A DNA stretch of 56,176 nt from positions 1-56,176 of the forward strand of contig JAPLDK010000034.1 of assembly GCA_026391775.1 (NCBI GenBank), in the 5' to 3' direction. Shown one piece after another: positions 10,201 through 17,648 of the stretch (position 1 is the first letter of the stretch; the number at the start of each line of letters is the position of its first letter). Source of the DNA: Bacteroidota bacterium. Lineage in GTDB: Bacteria; Bacteroidota; Bacteroidia; Bacteroidales; FEN-979. A model generated the notes under the pieces. The model made no database searches and had not been told where the DNA came from. It saw only the letters and a program-made list of their open reading frames with translations. A program made the translations under genes and the position numbers.

Positions 10201-10346
10201 GTTGTAACGGTTACAATAGGAGGATCCATTGCAGGGTATTCCCTTATACCGAGGTATGAATAGCTCACTAAGCCGAAGATAACGATTAGAAGGGAGAAGA
10301 CGATAGCCAGGACCGGCCTTTTAATACTGACGGATGAGAGGCTCAT
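7278..10346 (-). CDS. RND efflux pump, inner membrane transporter (HAE1/AcrB-like)
   Basis: Proton-driven pump of 1022 residues that exports drugs or other amphiphiles through the neighbouring adaptor and channel. It begins in RND style (SIKRPVLAIVFSLLIVIFG) and continues through a porter domain, a block of transmembrane helices containing GLVCDDAIIVLENI with the paired aspartates of the proton relay, a second porter domain, and a second helix block (GIVMLIGLVTKNGILIVEFAN). Length fits the HAE1 family. It is one base from the adaptor gene. The substrate cannot be predicted. Confidence 0.95.
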   Translation of the reverse strand: MSLSSVSIKRPVLAIVFSLLIVIFGLVSYSYLGIREYPAMDPPIVTVTTNYAGANAEIIQAQITEPLEDAINGIEGIRVLSSVSNDQTSLITVEFNLGNDMEAAANDVRDRVSKTIQLLPKDVDPPIVEKLSANANAIIFMVIRSYQHNIMEVNALMENVIKERIQTIPGVGDIKIFGEKKFSMRLWLDPYKMSSCGITSLDIQKALTRENIELPSGRVEGDMTELTIRTLGLMQTPDQFNNLIIKQEGGNIIRLSDIGTAELYPENDRSTVMMDLLPVIIIGVVPQTGANNVAIADEFYRRMAQIKDEIPAEYSISIGYDFTKFERMAVKEVRQTILLSLILVILIIFFFLRDWRSTIIPVVAIPVSLIGAFILMALFGLSINVLTLLAVVLAIGLVCDDAIIVLENIHAKVNLGMNPVEAANQGMHEIYFAVISTTIVLAAVFIPVMFLQGLVGRLFREFAVVVAGSVLISAFVALTLSPMMCSRILKTRGEKKPNRLMRMTDPFFEYLNTSYVKSLEAFLRRRWMAWPVFLIILGLIFVFFKALHSELAPFEDRNNVRIPTLAPEGSTYEFTEKYMMKLDQYIRDSIPETSVFFYIISPSLGAKDNPNKAMEIVYLKDPEKRRRSQHEIFQKISKDLQQITGIRSFPFEPPTIGDRFSGQPLQFVLQAPSLTMLKDVLPHFLEEARKLPILQFVDADFKINKPELRITVNREKASLLNVSTEEIARTLQLSLSGQRYEYFMMEGKQYEIIGQLMARYRNDPDALKSLYVRSSSGELVPLDNLIRVEENINPAAIYAYNRYISATISAGLTQGATLGDGIRELDRISKEILPPGIKTSLAGQSRDYRESSSSLIFVFILGIILIFLILAAQFESFIDPFIILLTVPLAIAGALFSLWYFRQTLNIFSEIGIVMLIGLVTKNGILIVEFANQRKQAGMAKLEAVRTAAASRFRPILMTSSAMVLGILPIALNIGASSESRQSLGVAVVGGLIFSTFLTLYLIPAFYTFLSRDPSNNGARET

Positions 10347-10347
10347 G

Positions 10348-11409
10348 TTAATCTAGTTTCACCAGTTTCAAGGGGGAATCCGGTTTTATTCTAAGCAGAT
10401 TGGTCACAACAACCGTATCATTCAGCGATAAGCCTTCAACGATCTGGACCGAAAGGCGGTTCCGGATTCCTGTTGTTACGGGTTGAAGGACCGCTTTGCC
10501 GGATTTCATGAGGTAAACATCATATCCCTTGACGGTCGGGATCAGTGCCGCAGTAAGGATGAACAGCTTCTTATCCAATGCCCGGAGGTTGAGTTCCACC
10601 CTCACCGAAGCTCCCGGGACCAGGCTCCCGTCCCTGTTTTCACATACAGCACGCAGGGAAATAGTCCTGGTTTTCTTCTCCACATCCGTTTCCACAGCTT
10701 CAATTACAGCTTTATATTCTTTCGTGGAATACTCGGTTGAAAATGAAATACCCGAGCCCTGGCGCAGATCATTGGCATATCGCTCAGGTACTGAAAAATC
10801 AATTTTTATTTTGCTGACATCCTGGAGGCTGGCCAGTATCATATTTGGGTTAACAAGCGCTCCTTCGCTGACGTTCCTGAGACCGATCTTCCCTGCGAAA
10901 GGAGCCCTGATCTCTGTTTTTGAAAGATCAACTCTCAATATCTCAATTTCAGCCCTGATAGTGTTCAGGTGGTTCAGGGTTCCATCGTATTGTTCCTGGC
11001 TGATGCCCCCCTTGGCTAACTGGGCTTTCTGCCTTGCCTCGTTGGTCTCTGCCAGTTTTTCCTCGATATTAAGTTTGTTTATCCTTGCAATGATATCGGC
11101 ATCATCAAGTTTGAAAAGTAATTGACCTTTGCTTACAAACGAGCCTTCCTTAAGGAAGACCGTTACGACTTTTTTACTGATTTCGCTTACGACAACCACA
11201 CTCTCATTAGCCCGTAAAGAGCCGATGGTCGACAGCTGATAAACCATTGAAGTATCGCGGGCGATATAAACTTCAACAGGGACGACCGGCTTCAGGGAGG
11301 CCGCTGTTTCAGTTTTCTTATTGCCCGACCCAGCAAAGATCCTGATCAGCAGCAGTATAATGATAACACCGATAATTCCAAACAGTATCAGTTTTCGTTT
11401 CATAACCAT
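10348..11409 (-). CDS. RND efflux periplasmic adaptor (membrane fusion protein)
   Basis: The 353-residue adaptor links the inner membrane pump to the TolC-like channel. It has one N-terminal transmembrane anchor (LILFGIIGVIIILLLIRIF), a barrel-sandwich half-motif (VVVVSEISKKVVTVFLKEG), a short helical hairpin, the second half-motif with EIRAPFAGKIGLRNVSEGA, and a C-terminal beta domain. First gene of the adaptor-pump-channel set, 37 bases downstream of the MFS gene and possibly on the same transcript. Confidence 0.93.
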   Translation of the reverse strand: MVMKRKLILFGIIGVIIILLLIRIFAGSGNKKTETAASLKPVVPVEVYIARDTSMVYQLSTIGSLRANESVVVVSEISKKVVTVFLKEGSFVSKGQLLFKLDDADIIARINKLNIEEKLAETNEARQKAQLAKGGISQEQYDGTLNHLNTIRAEIEILRVDLSKTEIRAPFAGKIGLRNVSEGALVNPNMILASLQDVSKIKIDFSVPERYANDLRQGSGISFSTEYSTKEYKAVIEAVETDVEKKTRTISLRAVCENRDGSLVPGASVRVELNLRALDKKLFILTAALIPTVKGYDVYLMKSGKAVLQPVTTGIRNRLSVQIVEGLSLNDTVVVTNLLRIKPDSPLKLVKLD

Positions 11410-11446
11410 TGCTCATTGATTCTCAAAGATAATAAATGAATTAGTC

Positions 11447-12754
11447 TTAATCCCCGGCGAAAAGCTTTTTTTCCCTTGTCTCAGGGAAAGTCCAGATCCA
11501 GGCACCGGTAAGCAGGGCGAATAGTGCTGCCAGTGAGATCCCTCCGCCTAATCCGTACCGTATTGCAATAATGGAAATGACAACAGGTGTGAAAAACTGT
11601 ATCCCTCTTGCAAGATTGAATGCAGAACCCATGGCTGTGCTGCGGATTGAAGTCGGGAAAAGTTCTGAGAAGAGTGAACCAAATCCTCCGAACATGCCGG
11701 TACCAAACCCAACCATGAACATGAAAGCCAGGATGATGAAGGGGTACATCACAATATAATCCCAGAAGAAAGTCACCATGACTAATCCGAGCGCCATGAT
11801 AACTGAATAAATGCTATAGGCCGGACGCCTTCCCAGGCGGTCTGCAACAAACCCGAAAATGAGGTATCCCAGGAATCCCCCTGTTTGCGTTACCAGTATC
11901 CAGAATGCGGATTTGGCAAGTGTGAAGTTCCTTTCAGTATGAAGATACCCAGGCATCCATGAGTATGTGAGCCAGTATGCCGACATGTCGAATATCGCCA
12001 GTATCAGCCCGAGAATGAAGTATTTCCTGTTAGCCTTTGAAAAGAGCAACTGAAGTTGCTGTAAACCTGTATTCCCTTTTTCCCGGATAGTAGCAATACC
12101 CGATTTAATGATCTTTTTCCGAAGGAGCCAGAGGTCGGATTCCGGTAAATGGTTTCTGATGAACAGCACCAGGATGGCCGGCAGAAGGGAAATAAAGAAA
12201 CAAGCCCTCCAGCCGATAAGCGGTGAGATAAGGCCCCCCACTATAGATGCAAGGGCAATACCAAGAGGTGCGCCGGTTTGCATCATCGCACAATAGCGGC
12301 CCCGGACCTTTGCAGGGAAGGTTTCGCCTATATAGGTCTGGCCGGTGCCCCATTCTCCGCCTACACCCAGACCGGTAAGGATCCTGAAAATCATCAGAAG
12401 CCAGAAGCTGCCCGCCAGTCCTGATAAGAATGTACCTATTGAATATGTCAGAATAGTCCATTGTAATACCGGTTTACGGCCGTAGCGATCGGCCAGGATC
12501 CCGAATATGACCCCTCCTATTGCAGTTGCTGCAAGGGTGGCACCAAGAACGTAAGACATCTGAAGATTTGAGAAATTGTACTCCTTTGAAATAGGGATGA
12601 GCAGAAAAGTAAACAGGATGAGGTCATAAAAATCAAATACCCAGCCGGCCCAGCACATGCCGAGGATCTTGTAATGGACGGATGTTATTTTTTCAGATTC
12701 ATTAAGCAGATGTGTCTGCATATCGGAAGACCCAGAAGCAGGAAGGCCAGTCAT
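11447..12754 (-). CDS. MFS transporter, metabolite/H+ symporter type
   Basis: Major facilitator protein with about 12 membrane segments. I chose the ATG at 12754 (MTGLPASGSSD), giving 435 residues: a longer open frame exists upstream, but a perfect -7 element at 12792-12799 lies inside that extension. Motif A is visible as GILADRYGRKPVL and again in the second half as GFVADRLGRRPAYS. GLGVGGEWGTGQTYIGE is typical of the aromatic acid/sialic acid/SLC22-like symporters. The substrate is unknown, and start 12721 is also possible. It may share a transcript with the efflux operon. Confidence 0.88.
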   Translation of the reverse strand: MTGLPASGSSDMQTHLLNESEKITSVHYKILGMCWAGWVFDFYDLILFTFLLIPISKEYNFSNLQMSYVLGATLAATAIGGVIFGILADRYGRKPVLQWTILTYSIGTFLSGLAGSFWLLMIFRILTGLGVGGEWGTGQTYIGETFPAKVRGRYCAMMQTGAPLGIALASIVGGLISPLIGWRACFFISLLPAILVLFIRNHLPESDLWLLRKKIIKSGIATIREKGNTGLQQLQLLFSKANRKYFILGLILAIFDMSAYWLTYSWMPGYLHTERNFTLAKSAFWILVTQTGGFLGYLIFGFVADRLGRRPAYSIYSVIMALGLVMVTFFWDYIVMYPFIILAFMFMVGFGTGMFGGFGSLFSELFPTSIRSTAMGSAFNLARGIQFFTPVVISIIAIRYGLGGGISLAALFALLTGAWIWTFPETREKKLFAGD

Positions 12755-12791
12755 AATATTCCGGATTTGGTTTCGGTACTGATGTTCTATA

Positions 12792-12799
12792 CAAATGTA
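12792..12799 (-). promoter_or_regulatory. -7 promoter element for the MFS/efflux operon
   Basis: On the minus strand the bases read TACATTTG, a perfect match to the TAnnTTTG element of Bacteroidota housekeeping promoters, 37 bases upstream of the ATG at 12754. It supports the shorter MFS start. Confidence 0.6.
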
Positions 12800-12886
12800 T
12801 ATAATAAACCGGTTTTTTAAACGCTCCCGAACGATCCGGATTTTATTTTTATTTGATCTAAACAAACAATAGGCCATATTATTTTG

Positions 12887-12894
12887 TACCTTTG
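12887..12894 (+). promoter_or_regulatory. -7 promoter element for the desaturase gene
   Basis: The bases read TACCTTTG, a perfect TAnnTTTG match, 19 bases upstream of the ATG at 12914. No AraC-type direct repeat precedes it, so this gene appears to sit outside the regulon seen further right. It lies in a 159-base divergent region shared with the MFS promoter. Confidence 0.6.
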
Positions 12895-12913
12895 TCTTTT
12901 TATTGGATTTATC

Positions 12914-13924
12914 ATGAGTTCTTTGAATTTTCAAAATGAAACGCCCGACACTTCATGGGTACAGATTGTCAAGAAATACAACCGACCCAATCACGTAACA
13001 AGCTGGGTGCAGTTATCCGCCAATCTCTTTCTTTATTCCCTTGCCTGGTTTTTAATGTATTTAAGCCTATCCATTTCCTGGTGGATCACCCTGGGGCTTT
13101 CAATATTGGCGGCGGGCATGCTGGTTCGCTTATTTATCATTTACCATGACTTAGGCCATGGTTCATTTTTCAAATCACGAATGTTAAGTAACTGGATGGG
13201 GATCTTCCTGGGGATTCTCACCTTTACTCCATACTATAGCTGGTCAAACAATCACCACATCCATCATGAAACGGTGGGGAACCTTGACAAACGGGGAATA
13301 GGTGATGTATGGACCATGACTGTAAGTGAGTTTAAAGAAAGTTCGCGCTGGAAAAAGATCATTTACCGGTTTTACAGAAACCCTGTCACAATGTTCGGGA
13401 TAGGACCGTTCTATGTGTTTCTGATCGGTAACCGGTTCACAAAAAGACATATGGACCAAAAGGGGCGCATGGGCGTTTATTTAACTAATGCAGGCCTATT
13501 GTTGTTCACTGTTTCAATGAGTATGCTGATTGGTGTTAAGGCTTTCATCCTCATTCAGTTCCCAATTATTTATATAGCCGGCATCCTTGGGTTCTGGCTC
13601 TTTTACGTCCAGCATCAGTTCAATCCTAGCCTTTGGTCAAGAAGCGATACCTGGAATTACCAAAAAGTAGCCCTGGAAGGCAGTTCGTATTACAAGCTCC
13701 CCCGCATCCTTCAATATTTCACAGGCAACATCGGCTTTCACCATATTCACCATCTTAGTCCCCTTATTCCAAACTATAACCTTTCAAGGTGCCATCATGA
13801 AAATGCACTGTTTAACGGCATCAAACCACTGAGGTTCTGGCCTGGATTCAAGACGATTACTTTTCGTTTGTGGAATGAAAAAACCCAGGAGATGATCAGT
13901 TTCAGAAAACTGAGGTTCAGCTGA
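12914..13924 (+). CDS. Fatty acid desaturase, membrane-bound type
   Basis: Di-iron integral membrane desaturase of 336 residues that introduces a double bond into acyl chains of membrane lipids. The three histidine boxes are visible: HDLGH at residues 78-82, HHIHH at 114-118, and HHIHH at 276-280, separated by hydrophobic segments in the expected places. The ATG at 12914 (MSSLNFQNET) is chosen because an open frame ten residues longer would begin inside the promoter. Regiospecificity is not predictable; the box pattern resembles the delta-12/omega-6 DesA-like group. Divergent from the MFS gene. Confidence 0.9.
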   Translation: MSSLNFQNETPDTSWVQIVKKYNRPNHVTSWVQLSANLFLYSLAWFLMYLSLSISWWITLGLSILAAGMLVRLFIIYHDLGHGSFFKSRMLSNWMGIFLGILTFTPYYSWSNNHHIHHETVGNLDKRGIGDVWTMTVSEFKESSRWKKIIYRFYRNPVTMFGIGPFYVFLIGNRFTKRHMDQKGRMGVYLTNAGLLLFTVSMSMLIGVKAFILIQFPIIYIAGILGFWLFYVQHQFNPSLWSRSDTWNYQKVALEGSSYYKLPRILQYFTGNIGFHHIHHLSPLIPNYNLSRCHHENALFNGIKPLRFWPGFKTITFRLWNEKTQEMISFRKLRFS

Positions 13925-13938
13925 ATAATGAACTAAGC

Positions 13939-13969
13939 TTGACTTTAATACAAATATTTTATAATTTTG
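13939..13969 (+). promoter_or_regulatory. Promoter of the AraC-type regulator gene
   Basis: A perfect -7 element TAATTTTG lies at 13962-13969, and a TTG-containing -33-like element at 13939-13941 is about 20 bases upstream. There is no copy of the direct-repeat operator here, so the regulator appears to be expressed from an ordinary promoter rather than by autoactivation. Confidence 0.55.
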
Positions 13970-13988
13970 TTGAAAACACTCTGAGGTA

Positions 13989-14549
13989 GTGAAGATCTAC
14001 ATCAAAAATATGGTTTGCATCCGTTGCAAAATGGTTGTAAAATCCGAGTTGCAAAAACTTGGGGTGCAATATGTTGCCGTGGATCTTGGTGAAGCTGATA
14101 TTAAGGATGATATTTCAACAGAGCAACTGGAACACCTGGATAAAGCCCTTAGAAAGTCCGGGCTTGAATTGATGGATGATAAAAAAAGCATGCTGGTCGA
14201 AAGAATTAAAATGGTTATCATCGAACTGGTTCATTATACCGACGAACAGATTAAAGTAAACCTTTCCGATTACCTGAGCGAAAAACTCGATCATAATTAT
14301 ACCTACCTCTCCAATCTTTTTACTGAGGTTAAAGGGACAACCATTGAAAAGTTTTACCTTGCCCATAAAATAGAGAAAGTAAAGGAATTACTCGTTTATG
14401 ACGAGCTAAATCTTACCGAAATTGCTTATAAACTTCATTACAGCAGTGTAGCCCATTTGTCAAACCAGTTTAAAAAGATGACAGGGCTTACCCCATCTCA
14501 CTTCAAACATCTTAAGCACAAAAGGCGCAGCACCTTAGGCAATGTGTGA
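13989..14549 (+). CDS. AraC-family transcriptional regulator with N-terminal CxxC domain
   Basis: DNA-binding regulator of 186 residues. The C-terminal part (about residues 95-176) is a double helix-turn-helix of the AraC/XylS type, with YTYLSNLFTEVKG in the first motif region and SSVAHLSNQFKKMTGLTP in the second. The N-terminal part (residues 1-65) resembles a heavy-metal-associated fold, opening IYIKNMVCIRCK with Cys10 and Cys13, so metal or redox sensing is possible but unproven. The start is GTG, supported by conserved-looking N-terminal sequence. The first copy of the seven-copy operator overlaps its stop codon. I infer it is the activator of those promoters. Confidence 0.88.
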   Translation: MKIYIKNMVCIRCKMVVKSELQKLGVQYVAVDLGEADIKDDISTEQLEHLDKALRKSGLELMDDKKSMLVERIKMVIIELVHYTDEQIKVNLSDYLSEKLDHNYTYLSNLFTEVKGTTIEKFYLAHKIEKVKELLVYDELNLTEIAYKLHYSSVAHLSNQFKKMTGLTPSHFKHLKHKRRSTLGNV

Positions 14550-14609
14550 ATGATGTAACTTATTCCCATAATTGTGTAATGCTTCCGGGATTAAAGGTGC
14601 TGATCTTTG
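14545..14609 (+). promoter_or_regulatory. Operator-promoter S1 (upstream of the cupin operon)
   Basis: TGTGAATGATGTAAC begins at 14545; half-site TGTAAC is at 14554-14559 and its repeat TGTAAT at 14575-14580, exactly 21 bp on. A -7-like GATCTTTG at 14602-14609 follows 21 bp after the second half-site. The cupin ATG is 19 bases further. The element overlaps the stop codon of the AraC-type gene. The same arrangement recurs at six other places in the window. Confidence 0.82.
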
Positions 14610-14628
14610 TTGGGTAATTAATTTTCTC

Positions 14629-14976
14629 ATGAAAACAACTTTGTCCCACGAGGTTGAAAAAGCGAAAGGTTTTATTATTGTCGAGATCATTGAATACGTT
14701 CCTAATTCGGTGGTCATGAAAACAATAATAAAAAAGACAACCGGAAATGTCACTGCGGTTTCATGTGACAGTGGTGAAGCCATGACTGAAAAAATAATCC
14801 CCTTCGACACGTTCGTCCAGATCATTGACGGAAAGGCAGAGATTATAATTGACGATGAATCTAATTTATTGGAAACAGGCCAGTCAATCATAATACCTGC
14901 TCATACATCGAACAGTGTAAAAGCCAACGAAAGGTTTAAAATGATTTCTACGATTATAAAAAGCGGATACGAATAA
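14629..14976 (+). CDS. Small cupin-domain protein
   Basis: The 115-residue protein starts at the ATG at 14629 (MKTTLSHEVEKAK), because a longer frame starting at TTG 14572 runs through the operator and promoter. The region TEKIIPFDTFVQIIDGKAEI and ETGQSIIIPAHTSNSVKA has the cupin barrel pattern: the gain-in-polarity first motif and the PxHxxHxx-like second motif, here with one His. Metal ligands look incomplete, so it may be a ligand-binding or structural cupin rather than an enzyme. First gene behind operator S1 and only 22 bases from the next gene. Confidence 0.8.
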   Translation: MKTTLSHEVEKAKGFIIVEIIEYVPNSVVMKTIIKKTTGNVTAVSCDSGEAMTEKIIPFDTFVQIIDGKAEIIIDDESNLLETGQSIIIPAHTSNSVKANERFKMISTIIKSGYE

Positions 14977-14998
14977 CACAAAACTAAAATAGAAACGA

Positions 14999-15448
14999 AT
15001 GAAAAAAACGATTTTCACCCTGGCTGTAACAGCATTTATAGCAGGAACAATGCTAACCGGATGCCAATCGCAGGCCGACAAAATCAAAGATGCACAGGCC
15101 AAGGTGCAGGATGCCCAGAATAAAGTTGTAGAAGCTAAATTAGATCTTGACCAGGCGCTGAAAGATTCCATTCAGCAATTCAGAAAAGCTTCTGAAGATC
15201 AAATCAGCGCTAATGAAAAAAGCATTGCCGAATTCAAAGTAAAACTGGCAAAAGATAAACAGGCAAACAGGGTCCAATATGAAAGGAGATTAGCCGAACT
15301 GGAACAACAAAACAGGGAAATGAGAAAGAGGCTTGAGGATTTCAGGGAAGATGGAAAAGAGGGATGGGTGTCGTTCAGGAATAAATTCAATCACGACATG
15401 GAGCAGATGGGAAAATCCTTTCATGATTTTTGGACTGGAAAAAGGTAA
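14999..15448 (+). CDS. Coiled-coil lipoprotein, stress-associated
   Basis: Lipoprotein of 149 residues with a lipobox LTGC at about residues 19-22, then an almost continuous alpha-helical coiled coil rich in Lys, Glu, Gln and Ala (KIKDAQAKVQDAQNKVVEAK is typical). The C-terminus ends in an aromatic/basic patch (FHDFWTGKR). No enzymatic domain is visible. Similar short lipoproteins occur beside YtxH genes in Bacteroidota. Probably in the S1 transcript, anchored in the outer or inner membrane; its role is unknown. Confidence 0.8.
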   Translation: MKKTIFTLAVTAFIAGTMLTGCQSQADKIKDAQAKVQDAQNKVVEAKLDLDQALKDSIQQFRKASEDQISANEKSIAEFKVKLAKDKQANRVQYERRLAELEQQNREMRKRLEDFREDGKEGWVSFRNKFNHDMEQMGKSFHDFWTGKR

Positions 15449-15465
15449 AACATACTGTAATTATT

Positions 15466-15495
15466 TTAAATCATCGATTTAATGACATGCATTAA
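15466..15495 (+). repeat. Two overlapping dyads upstream of the YtxH gene
   Basis: TTAAATC at 15466-15472 pairs with GATTTAA at 15476-15482 around a 3-base centre, and TTAATG at 15479-15484 pairs with CATTAA at 15490-15495. They are the only notable feature of the 57-base gap before the YtxH gene. They could be an operator or a small transcript hairpin; both are AT-rich, so chance is possible. Confidence 0.35.
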
Positions 15496-15505
15496 AAATT
15501 AATTT

Positions 15506-15784
15506 ATGAACTCAGGAAAAGTATTATTAGGCGTATTGGCAGGCGTCGCTGCCGGTGCATTGTTAGGGGTTTTATTTGCCCCTTCTAAAGGTTCCAGAAC
15601 CAGAAGGAGAATAACCAAAAAAGGAGAGGACTATGCTGATGGATTAAAAGAAAGATACCATGAATTTCTTGAAGAGATATCCGACAAATTTGAAAAAGTA
15701 AAAGAGGATGTTTCCGACTTTGCCGAACAGGCACATACCAGATCAGAGGAAGTGAAAGAAGAGCTGAAGACTGTCAAGGGTTGA
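15506..15784 (+). CDS. YtxH-domain small envelope protein
   Basis: The 92-residue protein has an N-terminal hydrophobic glycine/alanine-rich helix (VLLGVLAGVAAGALLGVLFA) followed by PSKGSRTRRR, the hallmark of YtxH proteins, and then a charged amphipathic helical tail. YtxH proteins are linked to general stress responses in Firmicutes; the function in Bacteroidota is not established. Second small envelope gene of the S1 run. Confidence 0.85.
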   Translation: MNSGKVLLGVLAGVAAGALLGVLFAPSKGSRTRRRITKKGEDYADGLKERYHEFLEEISDKFEKVKEDVSDFAEQAHTRSEEVKEELKTVKG

Positions 15785-15805
15785 AATGTTATCAAAACCG
15801 AAGCC

Positions 15806-16147
15806 ATGGAAGACAATGCGAAGTTGCTTGAATCGCTGCTGGTAAAAGTTACCGACTATGGTAAAACAAGCCTTGAGTTAGTAAAACTCAAAGCTTTAGA
15901 TAAAACCACAGATGTTGTTTCCTCATTTATACCTGTTTCTGCTGTATTTGTCATAATTGCCTCCTTCATGCTTTTTTTAAATGTGGGACTGGCTTTTTGG
16001 CTTGGTGAAATTCTAGGGAAGATCTTTTTCGGGTTCTTTATGGTAGCTGCTTTTTATCTGATAATTGGGGGTGTTTTGTATCTTTTGATGAAGAATTGGA
16101 TTAAAAAGATCGCCTGCAACTATATTATTAAACTGCTGTTAAAGTAA
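15806..16147 (+). CDS. Small membrane protein, phage-holin/DUF1469-like
   Basis: The 113-residue protein has an amphipathic N-terminal third and two transmembrane helices (roughly VSAVFVIIASFMLFLNVGL and FFGFFMVAAFYLIIGGVLYL), ending in a basic tail. This is the layout of the superfamily of putative actinobacterial holin-X / DUF1469 membrane proteins commonly found next to YtxH genes. No catalytic residues are evident. 21 bases after the YtxH gene. Confidence 0.75.
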   Translation: MEDNAKLLESLLVKVTDYGKTSLELVKLKALDKTTDVVSSFIPVSAVFVIIASFMLFLNVGLAFWLGEILGKIFFGFFMVAAFYLIIGGVLYLLMKNWIKKIACNYIIKLLLK

Positions 16148-16153
16148 AATCAT

Positions 16154-16558
16154 ATGCAAAAGATAACTTCTGTTGCGGGTCTTAAACATTCAATTCAAGT
16201 ATTGGAGATTGAGCAGATTGCTTCCGGGCGGCGTTTAAATGAACATTTCTATCTTACATGCCATGTCTTAAGGCCTGTTAACCTTCTCAGAGGCACTTTG
16301 AATGATCTGGCTTCCTCGCCATCATTGATCGATAGTATCTTAGGCACGCTCATAGGGCTGGCTACCGGTTATCTCTCAAAAAAAATATTCATTGGTACTT
16401 CAGGAAACATATTCAGAAAGCTTTTCGGCATTATTCTGCAGTTGGGTGTTACAAAAGCTGTTGCTCAACACCCTGAAGCAGTAAAATCATTCGGAGAGTT
16501 TATTTCTCAAAATATTCTCAGCAAAAAGCAAAGAATTCTCAGAAGCCGTGATAGTTAA
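16154..16558 (+). CDS. Hypothetical protein of the YtxH cluster
   Basis: I do not recognise this 134-residue protein. The middle has a glycine-containing hydrophobic region (SIDS-type turn, then LGTLIGLATGYLSKKIFIG) that could be one membrane-associated hairpin, with a basic C-terminus (KKQRILRSRDS). It follows the holin-like gene after 6 bases and overlaps the start of the AI-2E-like permease by 11 bases, so it is very likely expressed. A role in envelope stress is only inferred from neighbours. Confidence 0.7.
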   Translation: MQKITSVAGLKHSIQVLEIEQIASGRRLNEHFYLTCHVLRPVNLLRGTLNDLASSPSLIDSILGTLIGLATGYLSKKIFIGTSGNIFRKLFGIILQLGVTKAVAQHPEAVKSFGEFISQNILSKKQRILRSRDS

Positions 16559-17648
16559 GGAAATAATCTTGCCATTTTATGTAAAAGCTATTCTTCTTAT
16601 CATTGGCTTATTTGCCCTTACAGCGATATTATATATTGCCCAGGGCATCATTGTTCCCCTTATTTTTGCAATCCTGATTGCAATCCTGCTGCACCCGGTT
16701 GTAAATTTCCTGGTACGGATGAAGATTAACCGGGTCATTGCAATAACAATGACGCTTTTCCTTACCATTTTAATCGTTGCTGCGTTTACTGGTCTTCTGT
16801 TTTCGCAGGCAAGCCGGTTCAGTGAATCCTGGCCCTTACTGGTCGATAAATTTACCGGGATCCTCAACCAAAGCATCAGCTGGGTGTCAGAGTACTTTGA
16901 TATAAACCCGCATAAGATCGATGCATGGATCCTGAAAACTAAAAATGAACTCATCAATACCAGCAGTGCTGCAATCGGCCAGACACTTTTAAGTGTCGGA
17001 AGCACGATTATGGTTTTGTTATTAGTGCCTCTTTATGTATTTCTCCTTTTGTTTTACCATCCCCTTTTGCTCGATTTTATTCGTAAGGTCTTTGCCGGGA
17101 GTGACCCGGGTCAGGTCAGCCAAATAGTTACCCAAACCAAAACTGTTATTCAACGCTATCTATTGGGATTGTTGATCGAAGCGGTCCTGGTCGCGGCAAT
17201 GGATATTACCGCTCTTTTAATACTTGGTATTGATTACGCTGTCCTGCTTGGCATTATTGGTGCTTTGCTTAATGTTATACCATATATCGGAGGAATTGTG
17301 GCAGTTGCCTTGCCAATGATGATCGCCTTAGTCACCAAAGACACGGCCTGGTATGCCATTTATGTTCTTGCAGCCTATTATGCTATCCAGCTGATTGACA
17401 ACAACTTCATTGTTATAAAAATTGTTGCCTCAAAAGTAAGGATCAATGCGCTTTTCTCAATTATAGTTGTGCTCGTTGGAAATATGTTATGGGGCATCCC
17501 GGGCATGTTTCTTTCCTTACCACTCCTCGCAATTATAAAAGTCATTTTCGACCATATTGAACCCTTAAAACCCTGGGGGTTTTTATTAGGCGACACCATG
17601 CCGTCAATATTAAAAATAAAACCATTTTTTAAAATTAAATCTAAATGA
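16548..17648 (+). CDS. AI-2E family (PerM/TqsA-like) permease
   Basis: Integral membrane protein of 366 residues with about eight helices, matching the AI-2 exporter superfamily. Typical are the N-terminal helix block (APLIFAI-like VPLIFAILIAILLHPVV), the central amphipathic periplasmic segment, and the C-terminal GALLNVIPYIGGIVAVALP and NMLWGIPGMFLSLPLLAI. Family members export signals or act as Na+/Li+ antiporters; the substrate here is unknown. The start is GTG at 16548 inside the previous gene; its stop overlaps the GH130 start by four bases. Confidence 0.88.
   Translation: MIVKEIILPFYVKAILLIIGLFALTAILYIAQGIIVPLIFAILIAILLHPVVNFLVRMKINRVIAITMTLFLTILIVAAFTGLLFSQASRFSESWPLLVDKFTGILNQSISWVSEYFDINPHKIDAWILKTKNELINTSSAAIGQTLLSVGSTIMVLLLVPLYVFLLLFYHPLLLDFIRKVFAGSDPGQVSQIVTQTKTVIQRYLLGLLIEAVLVAAMDITALLILGIDYAVLLGIIGALLNVIPYIGGIVAVALPMMIALVTKDTAWYAIYVLAAYYAIQLIDNNFIVIKIVASKVRINALFSIIVVLVGNMLWGIPGMFLSLPLLAIIKVIFDHIEPLKPWGFLLGDTMPSILKIKPFFKIKSK

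Noticed and set aside
12755-12934. Longer N-terminus for the MFS transporter
   Set aside because: It overlaps the perfect -7 element at 12792-12799 and the divergent desaturase promoter, and adds residues that do not look like the family.
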